From assembly GCF_003020115.1 (NCBI RefSeq), contig NZ_PYFX01000001.1, forward strand, positions 248,001 through 312,000: a stretch of DNA of 64,000 nucleotides. Reading direction: 5' to 3'. Of this stretch, positions 52,913 to 64,000 are shown one piece after another. This DNA is from Bradyrhizobium sp. MOS002. GTDB taxonomy: Bacteria > Pseudomonadota > Alphaproteobacteria > Rhizobiales > Xanthobacteraceae. Position 1 is the first letter of the stretch. Each line of letters opens with the position of its first letter. Both the position numbers and the translations under genes were made by a program. The notes under the pieces were generated by a model. The model was not told where the DNA came from and ran no database searches. It worked only from the letters and a program-made list of their open reading frames with translations.

Positions 52913-55678
52913 ATGCATGACTCCGCTTCGAAGCCCCCCTTCGACCCCTCGATCCAGGTCTCGCCGAACAATCCCTGTCCATTCCTGCGCGGCCTCGTCG
53001 GCGAAGGTTTTGTTGATGGCGGCACCGTCCCGCTCAACACGCTGTCGCAAACGATCGCGAATGCGAGCGGCGAGACCGGGCTGAAGAAGGTCTCGGCCCG
53101 CATTCAGGTCCGCGGCGTCGCGCTCATCGCCAACGGTCTCGGTCACATCCTGAAGAGCATATTTTCGGGCGCGCAGCTCGACGCGCTGCGTGGCGGCCCT
53201 CTCGACAAGCGCGGTGCCGGCTCGCGCGTCCTCGGCGTCGACGGCAAGGTCGATGAGGACGAGCTCGCGCGGTTTGCGAGCTTCGGCCGGACCTACCAGG
53301 ATCCGAACGGCGGCGGATCCGAGCCGGGTCTCAACGCCTCGGAAATCGGCGCCTTCATGCGCGACAACCTCAAGCGCGCCGGCGGCGCCGCGCGCTGGTA
53401 CTACCCCCTGCTGATGAAGTTCGAATGGCCGATCCTCCTGAAGATCGTGGGCAAGGGCTCGGGTGAGGACCGCTATCTCAGCGTGGCCGACGTGCGCACT
53501 CTGTTCAACGAGCGCCAATTCCCTGCTCGCATCAACCAGCGGCTCGTATCGCAGCCGGTGCTGTCAACCTGCCAGCGCGTGGTGCGGGGCGCCCTCAAGG
53601 TTGCGGCCCTGCTCGTCGTCCTCGGTCTCGCCCTGCTCGTTGCGGTCGCCGAATTCCCCGACCAGGTGCGCGCCATGCTGCCGCAAAAGGGAATTCTCGT
53701 GAATCTCCTGCCGCCGCCCTTGCCCAAGGTCCCCGAGACGAAGGCGGCCTTTTGGCTCGAACAGAACTGGTCACTGAAGGATAGGCACTGGTTTCACCAT
53801 GCCAGCCAGGGCACCGCGACTTTCCCGGTACCCTATGAATGGTTCATGGCGTTGGAGCAGCCGCGCCTGCATCTGTTCTCGCGGCCGGGCATGATGACGG
53901 ACAGCGCCTATCTCGAGCGCTTCGGCTTCATCCCGAGCCCGCAGTCGATCCAGACCGACGCGACGTCACTGCGCCGCTTCGGCTACGCCAATGTTTACGA
54001 GACGACGGAAGTGTCGGACTGGTCGACCAGGTGGACGCCGGCGGAGAACGTCGACGGCCTGCCGGTCGGCTTTGCACGACTGACCGGGATCAGCGATCCC
54101 GCGACCGGCCGGCGCGAAGAGGACAAGATCGGGCTGACCTGCGCGGCCTGCCATACCGGCCAGATCCATTACCAGGGCGTGGACTTGCGTTTCGACGGCG
54201 GCCCGGCCATGACCGATCTGAAGAAGCTCGAGCTCTCCACCGGCCTGTCGATCGCCTACACGCTTTACGTGCCGTTCCGCTTCCAGCGCTTCGCCGATCG
54301 CGTGCTCGGCCCCGATGCCAGCAAGACGGACCGCAACGCGCTCAAGCAGAAGCTCAGCGCGATCGGCAACTTCCTGATCGACTGGGCGCAGCTCCAGCAA
54401 AAGACGATTGAAGCCAAGAAGACCTGGAACGGCAGGCAGCAGCAGGACACCGAGGAAGGGTTCGGTCGCCTCGACGCTCTCAATCGCATCGGTAACCAGG
54501 TCTTTTCGCAGGATCTCGCGCTGAGCGGGCTCAAGGGATTCGAGAAGAACCTACATGCCCAGGACGCTCCGGTCAGCTATCCCCCGATCTGGACCGTGCC
54601 CTGGTTCAAGTTCGCCCAGTACGACGCCTCGATCGAGCAACCGCTGATCCGCAACGCCGGCGAAGCCCTCGGCGTGACGGCGCTGCTCAACCTGTCCGAC
54701 GCCTACCCGGAGGACAGGCTGTGGCGCTCCTCGGTTCATATCAACACGCTCGGTTGGATCGAGGACATGCTCAGGGGGCCCGATCCGTTCAAGACGGCGG
54801 ATCCCTCCACCGGTCCGAAGTTCGGCGGCCTGCTGGCGCCGAAATGGCCGTCGCAGATCCTCGGCGACAATTGGAGGCTCGATCAGAAGAAGGTCGACAA
54901 TGGCCGCAAGATCTACGCCGAGATGTGCTCCGGATGCCATTTGCCGGCGATCGACACCCCGGCTTTCTGGTCGTCGGGACATTGGGAGCCGAGCGGCGAG
55001 AGCAAGGTGCTGAACGCGGTGACGATCCCGCTCGACGAGATCAAGACGGATCCCGAACAGTCGCTCGTGCTCAGCAACAGGATCGTCGATGTGCCCGGCT
55101 TCCTGAAGGTGAATACGGCCGACCTCCAGAAATGGTGGCAATGCGACGTCTCGACTGCGAGCTCGCCGACCGAGATGGTGTATGCGCTCGGGCTGATGAC
55201 GGTGGTGGATCTCGTCGCCCGCAAATGGATGGACGACGAGAAGACTCCGGACGCCGAGCGGGCGAAATTGTGGAATCTCGCGCGCAAGAACTGCCTCAAT
55301 CCGGTGGGAGGAGCACGCTATCGGGCACGGCCGCTGAACGGCATCTGGGCCACGGCGCCCTATCTGCACAACGGTTCGGTGCCGTCTCTCTATTGGTTGC
55401 TGAAGCCTGCAAGCGAGCGCCCGCAAAAATTCTGCATGGGCCGCCGCGACTATGATCCCGTGACCGTCGGCTTTGCGGTCACCGCCGACGAGAAATGCAA
55501 GACGGGTGAAACCGAGTTCTCGGCGGGATCGGAGAAGGATCCGATCCAGGGCAACAGCGTGCTCGGCCACTCCTTCGAGCGCAAGCCGGGCGAGGAAAAA
55601 CGTCCCGGCGTGATCGGCCGCGTGTTCAAGGACGACAACGAGCGCTACGATCTGATCGAGTATCTGAAGACGCTGTAG
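52913..55678 (+). CDS. Membrane-anchored di-haem cytochrome c peroxidase/RoxA-like protein with an N-terminal cytoplasmic domain
   Basis: 921 residues. Residues 1-220 are soluble, with a degenerate EF-hand-like loop (VDGKVDEDEL, 109-118) and a domain I do not recognise. One membrane helix at about 226-247 anchors the rest in the periplasm. Two covalent haem motifs are CAACH (410-414) and CSGCH (672-676), and the end carries RPLNGIWATAPYLHNGSVPS, a diagnostic segment of di-haem RoxA/CCP-like oxygenases and peroxidases. The C-terminal ~675 residues match that family in length. Substrate unknown. Confidence 0.82.
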   Translation: MHDSASKPPFDPSIQVSPNNPCPFLRGLVGEGFVDGGTVPLNTLSQTIANASGETGLKKVSARIQVRGVALIANGLGHILKSIFSGAQLDALRGGPLDKRGAGSRVLGVDGKVDEDELARFASFGRTYQDPNGGGSEPGLNASEIGAFMRDNLKRAGGAARWYYPLLMKFEWPILLKIVGKGSGEDRYLSVADVRTLFNERQFPARINQRLVSQPVLSTCQRVVRGALKVAALLVVLGLALLVAVAEFPDQVRAMLPQKGILVNLLPPPLPKVPETKAAFWLEQNWSLKDRHWFHHASQGTATFPVPYEWFMALEQPRLHLFSRPGMMTDSAYLERFGFIPSPQSIQTDATSLRRFGYANVYETTEVSDWSTRWTPAENVDGLPVGFARLTGISDPATGRREEDKIGLTCAACHTGQIHYQGVDLRFDGGPAMTDLKKLELSTGLSIAYTLYVPFRFQRFADRVLGPDASKTDRNALKQKLSAIGNFLIDWAQLQQKTIEAKKTWNGRQQQDTEEGFGRLDALNRIGNQVFSQDLALSGLKGFEKNLHAQDAPVSYPPIWTVPWFKFAQYDASIEQPLIRNAGEALGVTALLNLSDAYPEDRLWRSSVHINTLGWIEDMLRGPDPFKTADPSTGPKFGGLLAPKWPSQILGDNWRLDQKKVDNGRKIYAEMCSGCHLPAIDTPAFWSSGHWEPSGESKVLNAVTIPLDEIKTDPEQSLVLSNRIVDVPGFLKVNTADLQKWWQCDVSTASSPTEMVYALGLMTVVDLVARKWMDDEKTPDAERAKLWNLARKNCLNPVGGARYRARPLNGIWATAPYLHNGSVPSLYWLLKPASERPQKFCMGRRDYDPVTVGFAVTADEKCKTGETEFSAGSEKDPIQGNSVLGHSFERKPGEEKRPGVIGRVFKDDNERYDLIEYLKTL

Positions 55679-55702
55679 CGGAGCTCTGTCGCAAGCACGC
55701 CG

Positions 55703-55811
55703 CCCTCATCCTGAGGAGCCCGCACAAAGCGGGCGTCTCGAAGGATGGCCGCGGGCGATAGCCGGGCCTTCATGGTTCGAGACGCGCGTTCCGCGCTCCT
55801 CACCATGAGGG
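55703..55811. repeat. Palindromic intergenic repeat, family C, copy 2
   Basis: Runs from CCCTCATCCTGAGGAGCC to CTCCTCACCATGAGGG with inner GGCGTCTCGAAGGATGG and CATGGTTCGAGACGCGCG, the reverse orientation of the copy at 20185-20288. Confidence 0.85.
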
Positions 55812-55857
55812 TCTTGCGACCAAGCGCCGAGCAGCACCGCCTTAGCGGATGCTCCCC

Positions 55858-56805
55858 TCACTTGAACAGCGGCGTGCCCGGCACGAAGGCGTCGAAGGCT
55901 GCCCAGAATTGGGAACGGTAGCGGTCCTGCTCCTGGAGAATCTCGTGCTTGGCGCCGGCGATCACGAGATGGGAGCCGGCGCGCAAATGATAGGCGAACT
56001 CCTCGATCGCCGCGATCGAGACCACGGTGTCGCTGGAGGCCGCCAGCATCAGGATCGGCTGACGGATCTCGGACGGGTAGTTTTTGCCCCTGAAGGTGTT
56101 CATCGCGCGGAAGGCGGTATCGGCCCAGGCGACCGTCGGTGACGCGAGCCCGAGGGTCGGATCCTCCTCCAGGATCGCGGCGTTGCGCGCATAGCGCACG
56201 GGATCGCTGGTCAGCGGATTGTTGATGAAGGGATTGAGCCCTGTGATCTGGTCGCTGCCGCCGGGGACATAGCGGCCGCCCATCCCCAACACGCGCATCG
56301 TCTTCAGCAGAGCCCGCGCCGGAAACGAGGTGGCGCGGCCGGGCAGGTCGATCATCGGCGCAGACAGCACCATGCGGTCGAACCAGCGCTTGCCCGCATG
56401 CGCCACCCGCAGCATCACGGTGCCGCCCATGGAATGGGCGAGCGCAAAGAAGGGCGGCGGGCAATCCGGCAGCACCACCTGCTGCACGAAGGTCTCAACG
56501 TCGATCTCGAAATCGGCGAAGTCGCGGACATAGCCCTTGCGCGGATCGCGCAGGCGGCGCGAGGAGTGGCCCTGCCCGCGCCAGTCGATCATCGCCACCG
56601 CAAAGCCGCGGTCGCGCAGGTCGCGCACGGTCTCGAAATATTTCTCGATCTGCTCGCTGCGCCCGGTGAAGACGCAGACCGTACCCCTGCGGTTCGCCGG
56701 CGGTGCCCAGCGCGCAAAGCGCAGCTCGACGCCATCGGGGGTCTTGATGGTGCCGCTGACGACGTCTTCGGGAACTGGATTGGACGGTATCGAGACCAGC
56801 GTCAT
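55858..56805 (-). CDS. Alpha/beta hydrolase, lysophospholipase/monoacylglycerol lipase-like
   Basis: 315 residues. The nucleophile elbow is ALAHSMGGTVML and the strand before it reads VAMIDWRGQGHSSR, typical of PldB/monoglyceride lipase types. The acid is in LMLAASSDTVVS and the His in IAGAKHEILQEQDRYR (KHEIL motif). No signal peptide, so cytoplasmic or peripheral. It is divergent from the hsp20 gene. Confidence 0.9.
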   Translation of the reverse strand: MTLVSIPSNPVPEDVVSGTIKTPDGVELRFARWAPPANRRGTVCVFTGRSEQIEKYFETVRDLRDRGFAVAMIDWRGQGHSSRRLRDPRKGYVRDFADFEIDVETFVQQVVLPDCPPPFFALAHSMGGTVMLRVAHAGKRWFDRMVLSAPMIDLPGRATSFPARALLKTMRVLGMGGRYVPGGSDQITGLNPFINNPLTSDPVRYARNAAILEEDPTLGLASPTVAWADTAFRAMNTFRGKNYPSEIRQPILMLAASSDTVVSIAAIEEFAYHLRAGSHLVIAGAKHEILQEQDRYRSQFWAAFDAFVPGTPLFK

Positions 56806-56879
56806 GATGGGGAGGGCTTGGGCGCGAAGGCCTGCGGATCAAGGGGCGGGAGCGCCGAAAAGGCGCAATTATCCGCCCT

Positions 56880-56907
56880 CTTGAACGCCGTTCCCCTGAA
56901 CCCATAT
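56880..56907 (+). promoter_or_regulatory. RpoH (sigma32)-type heat-shock promoter of hsp20
   Basis: CTTGAAC at 56880-56886 and ACCCATAT at 56900-56907 are 13 bp apart, matching the sigma32 consensus CTTGAAA-N13-CCCCATAT except for two bases. Transcription would start near 56914, giving a ~112 nt leader. Confidence 0.72.
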
Positions 56908-56913
56908 CACCAT

Positions 56914-57025
56914 GGTGCAGGCCGCTACCAGTGTTTCGGAACCGGAACATCAGGCTGCACACAGACTAAAGCCCGGCCCGATTGGCGGGCGGGTTACCAA
57001 CAGTCGCTCAATGGAGGACTTGACC
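56914..57025 (+). promoter_or_regulatory. ROSE-like RNA thermometer in the hsp20 leader
   Basis: The predicted leader folds into successive hairpins: GTGCAG (56915-56920) with CTGCAC (56955-56960); CCCG-g-CCCG with CGGG-CGGG (56972-56993); and an SD hairpin where CAGTC (57001-57005) pairs with GACTTG around the GGAGGA. TCGCT at 57004-57008 opposite AGGAC matches the conserved U-Y-G-C-U element of ROSE thermometers, first described for Bradyrhizobium small heat-shock genes. Confidence 0.6.
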
Positions 57026-57487
57026 ATGCGTACGTACGACCTCACCCCCTTCTACCGTTCCACCGTCGGCTTCGACCGCCTCTTCAACCTGCTCGATCAG
57101 GCCGGTTCGGACGGCAGCCCCGGCTATCCCCCCTACAACATCGAGCGCACCGGCGAGAACGACTACCGCATCACCGTTGCGGTTTCGGGCTTTGCCAAGG
57201 ATGAGCTCTCCATCGTCGCGAAGGAAAACACGCTGACGATCAAGGGCGAGAAAGTCGCCAACGAGAACTCGAAGGCGGAAGTGCTGTACCGCGGCATCGC
57301 CGCGCGTGCCTTCGAGCGCGCCTTCCAGCTTGCCGACTTCGTGCAAGTGAAGAACGCCTCGCTCGAGAACGGGCTGCTTCACGTCGACCTCGTCCGCGAG
57401 ATTCCCGAAGCGAAGAAGCCGCGCCAGATCGCGATCAACACCGGCGCGCAGGGCGCACAGGTGATCGAGAACTCGGTAGCCGCGTAA
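57026..57487 (+). CDS. Small heat-shock protein, Hsp20/alpha-crystallin (class A type)
   Basis: 153 residues from the ATG at 57026, with GGAGGA inside a hairpin just upstream. N terminus MRTYDLTPFYRSTVGFDRLF is the rhizobial class A (IbpA-like) pattern. The alpha-crystallin domain runs from about 35 to 130: YNIERTGENDYRITVAVSGF through ASLENGLLHVDLVREIPE. It is an ATP-independent holdase chaperone. Upstream, an RpoH promoter and a ROSE-like leader; downstream, a terminator, so it is monocistronic. Confidence 0.93.
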   Translation: MRTYDLTPFYRSTVGFDRLFNLLDQAGSDGSPGYPPYNIERTGENDYRITVAVSGFAKDELSIVAKENTLTIKGEKVANENSKAEVLYRGIAARAFERAFQLADFVQVKNASLENGLLHVDLVREIPEAKKPRQIAINTGAQGAQVIENSVAA

Positions 57488-57513
57488 ATCACGGACGTCA
57501 CTTCCAGGTTGCG

Positions 57514-57544
57514 AAAACGCCCCGGTGCCCCGGGGCGTTTTTTT
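57514..57544 (+). terminator. Rho-independent terminator of hsp20
   Basis: AAAACGCCCCGG pairs with CCGGGGCGTTTT around a 4-nt loop and is followed by further T residues, 26 bp after the stop. Confidence 0.9.
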
Positions 57545-57568
57545 CGTTTGCTGAACGCCCGCCGCATC

Positions 57569-57697
57569 GTCGTCCTGGCGAAAGCCAGGGCCCGTTGCCC
57601 CAGGGAGAGAGGTTTGGCGAAGACTAGTCATCCGGTCCTCACACCACGCACAATCGACAGACCTCGCGGTATGGGTCCTGGCTTTCGCCAGGACGAC
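57569..57697. repeat. Long inverted repeat (GTCGTCCTGGCGAAAGCCAG type)
   Basis: Arm GTCGTCCTGGCGAAAGCCAG at 57569 and its inverse CCTGGCTTTCGCCAGGACG ending at 57697 enclose ~88 bp. Each arm has an inner palindrome (CTGGCGAAAGCCAG). This is a further intergenic element type, found here once. Confidence 0.8.
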
Positions 57698-57723
57698 ACC
57701 GTTGGTGTGATGCGCAGCGTTTC

Positions 57724-58485
57724 CTAATCCAACCCTTGCGCGGCTGGCATCTCCTGCGTCGGCAGGATCGCCGCCGCGGGCGACTTGGCTTGACCGACGG
57801 TTGGCGCTGCAGCTTGCGCTGCGACCTCGGCGGGCTTTGCCTGCACGGCGGCCGCCTGGGCTAGCGGCGTCGCAGGCTCGGCCGGCTTGGCGGCGACCGG
57901 CGCCTCGCGCGGCGGGGCGGCCTTCGGCAGCGGGACGGTGCGGCTGGCGACATGCGGAATCGGAGCCGGTGGGCGGGGCGGACCACTGCGGACCATGGTC
58001 GGCGGCGGCAGTGCGCTTTGCGGGCGGTAAGGCGCAACCGCAGGCTGCTCGTAGCCCGGCGCCATGCCGTAAGCGTCCCTGGCCGGCATGAAGCGCAAAA
58101 CTCTTCCGTCGCGGGCATCGATCACCAGCCGGCCGTCCTCGCCACGGCGGTCGATCACCGCGATGGTGTAGACGCTGCCGCGCAGGCGCGGGATGCCCAG
58201 CGGAGAGAAGCCGTTTTCGCGCAGCACCGCGTAGACTTCGGTCGATGGTAGCAGCACTGGGCTCGGCCCGCGGTCTTCGTAGCCGTATCCGTAGCCTTGG
58301 CCGTAACGCGGCGGCGGTGGCGGCGCCGCGTCCGACGGCGCATAGGGTCCGTCGAAACCCGACACCGCAATGGCGGTGCCGCTCCCGATACCGTTCCCCG
58401 GAACTTGCGCAAAAATCTGCGCTTGAGCCGCGGTTGCAACCAGCACCAGCGTGGCAGCGGCCACACATCCTGTGAAAAACTTCAT
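57724..58485 (-). CDS. Exported proline/alanine-rich hypothetical protein
   Basis: 253 residues with AGGAG ten bases before the ATG. Signal peptide MKFFTGCVAAATLVLVATAA ending AQAQ. The middle (about 75-130) contains a compact segment, VYAVLRENGFSPLGIPRLRG, then YTIAVIDRRGEDGRLVIDAR, that recurs in rhizobial periplasmic proteins resembling PepSY-like modules. The rest is Pro/Ala-rich low complexity (APPPPPRYGQGYGYGYE; repeated AAQAxAKPAE). No enzyme motif. Family otherwise unrecognised. Confidence 0.75.
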   Translation of the reverse strand: MKFFTGCVAAATLVLVATAAQAQIFAQVPGNGIGSGTAIAVSGFDGPYAPSDAAPPPPPRYGQGYGYGYEDRGPSPVLLPSTEVYAVLRENGFSPLGIPRLRGSVYTIAVIDRRGEDGRLVIDARDGRVLRFMPARDAYGMAPGYEQPAVAPYRPQSALPPPTMVRSGPPRPPAPIPHVASRTVPLPKAAPPREAPVAAKPAEPATPLAQAAAVQAKPAEVAAQAAAPTVGQAKSPAAAILPTQEMPAAQGLD

Positions 58486-58975
58486 GGTCGACACGCTCCT
58501 GTCAGCCCCCGAACGTCTCGCGCTCTTTCGCTTCTTGCGGCGTGGCGCGCCTTCCGAAGGGTCGATCCGAAGCTTCATTCGGGATTCCGGCGTCGGCGGG
58601 GCCGGATCAGGGCGCGTTTGCTTCAAAACCAGGGCCGCGCAACTTTTGGAAAGCGATTGATTGACATATGGGGAATCGGGACTTGCGCGCGCTTGTGTGC
58701 TAGACAAAAATTTGGCAAGGTGATGGTTAGGACAGGAAGACTGTCTCAATTTTGCTTGCGGTTCCGGCATAGGGATTGCAACGAAGTTCGGTGCTTTCGA
58801 GCGCCAAGAAGGCAACAGGCAAAGCCGTTCTCGGGGACGAAGAACGCCTTGGCCTGAATTTAAGAAAATGCGGCTCGCGAGCGGACGAGCGGTGACCCAG
58901 AAGCGGTGCCGCGGGACGCCCAAGGTGCGCCGAAGATGGCGGTGAGGCAGCTTGCCGCATGGAGAGGACGAGGAC
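58486..58975. other. Divergent intergenic region upstream of gltB
   Basis: 490 bp between the exported Pro-rich gene and gltB. It must carry both promoters and a long gltB leader. A purine-rich tract AGAGGACGAGGAC precedes the gltB ATG. I saw no clear sigma54 -24/-12 pair, no riboswitch-like fold and no repeat element. Confidence 0.5.
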
Positions 58976-63709
<4,734 letters not shown>

Positions 63710-63723
63710 GAAATATCAGCGCC

Positions 63724-63810
63724 CGTCATTGCGAGCGTAGCGAAGCAATCCAGACTTTCTCCTCGGATGCAGACTGGATTGCTTCGAAGCTCACGCTCCT
63801 CGCAATGACG
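63724..63810. repeat. Palindromic intergenic repeat, family B, copy 3, between gltB and gltD
   Basis: Arms GTCATTGCGAGCGTAGCGAA and the inverse ending CTCGCAATGACG enclose GCAATCCAGAC and ACTGGATTGC blocks, as in the copies at 15078 and 42452. It lies within the 147 bp that separates gltB and gltD, so it is expected in their shared transcript. Confidence 0.88.
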
Positions 63811-63856
63811 ATGAGAAGGCAACAAACGAACTTAAGCGGCAGGGACTTCGGGTTTA

Positions 63857-64000
63857 ATGGGCAAGATCACGGGTTTTCTCGAAATCGAACGGCATGACCG
63901 CAAGTACACCCCGGTCGCCGAGCGTGTGAAGCATTTCCAAGAGTTCGTCGTTCCCCTCTCCGAGAAGGAAACGCGCGACCAGGCCGCGCGCTGCATGAAC
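63857..64000 (+). CDS. gltD: Glutamate synthase small chain, N-terminal part (3' end outside window)
   Basis: The first 48 codons are present: MGKITGFLEIERHDRKYTPV begins exactly as GltD proteins do, and VKHFQEFVVPLSEKETRDQA follows. The Cys near the end (ARCMN) starts the 4Fe-4S cluster region. GltD carries FAD and NADPH sites and passes electrons to GltB. Confidence 0.95.
   Translation, partial: MGKITGFLEIERHDRKYTPVAERVKHFQEFVVPLSEKETRDQAARCMN

Overview
The window reads as about 64 kb of chromosome from a Bradyrhizobium-like alphaproteobacterium (Rhizobiales). This rests on the GC-rich codon use, the TTG and GTG starts, the protein families (CpdR, Omp25-type porin, Bug-type binding proteins, TPR adenylate cyclases, DUF3606) and several families of ~80-190 bp palindromic intergenic repeats. 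No insertion sequence, prophage, CRISPR array or rRNA was seen; the content is ordinary chromosome rich in transport, catabolism and signalling genes.

0-5 kb: tail of an amidase, then a LysR regulator divergent from an EmrAB-like efflux pair (HlyD adaptor + DHA2 MFS) and an AhpD-like protein. The divergent intergenic region carries repeated GATTATCC half-sites. 5-11 kb (minus strand): D-amino-acid aminotransferase, a complete GltIJKL-type glutamate/aspartate ABC importer with stacked hairpins between the binding-protein gene and the first permease gene, and an M20 peptidase. 11-23 kb: a catabolic block with an LLM monooxygenase, benzoylformate-decarboxylase-like ThDP enzyme, GFA-fold protein, Old Yellow Enzyme, porin, aldehyde dehydrogenase, SDR, zinc ribbon, and a Rieske ferredoxin followed by two amidohydrolases.

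23-29 kb: a PspA/IM30 gene and a YiaAB membrane protein, divergent from a TetR regulator with three matching TGAnC-N3-GnTCA palindromes between them; then dihydropyrimidinase, an orphan peptide-type binding protein and a membrane-anchored GH3 enzyme. 29-36.7 kb: DUF4173 membrane protein plus a two-component system, a 46-residue membrane peptide, an AlkB-like dioxygenase, a tandem DUF3606 protein with a histone-H1-like tail, and an alpha/beta hydrolase lacking its nucleophile. 36.7-45 kb: an orphan amino-acid-type binding protein between two direct repeats, a haem-binding adenylate cyclase, a close mandelate racemase homologue with a K-to-R change, RidA, NUDIX, an ATC-hydrolase-like gene, tRNA-Val(GAC) and cpdR.

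45-58 kb: N-formylglutamate amidohydrolase, a minus-strand sRNA matching the suhB/MmgR type, histidinol phosphatase, a Bug-type binding protein, LysR/TauE, LysE, a TPR adenylate cyclase, a large membrane-anchored di-haem protein, a lysophospholipase-like hydrolase, and a small heat-shock gene with an RpoH-type promoter and a ROSE-like 5' leader. 58-64 kb: gltB and the start of gltD, separated by a palindromic repeat.

The most interesting items are the TetR-PspA-YiaAB module, the two-layer heat control of hsp20, the sRNA, the haem-linked cyclase, the natural K166R-type mandelate racemase and the DUF3606/H1-like protein.
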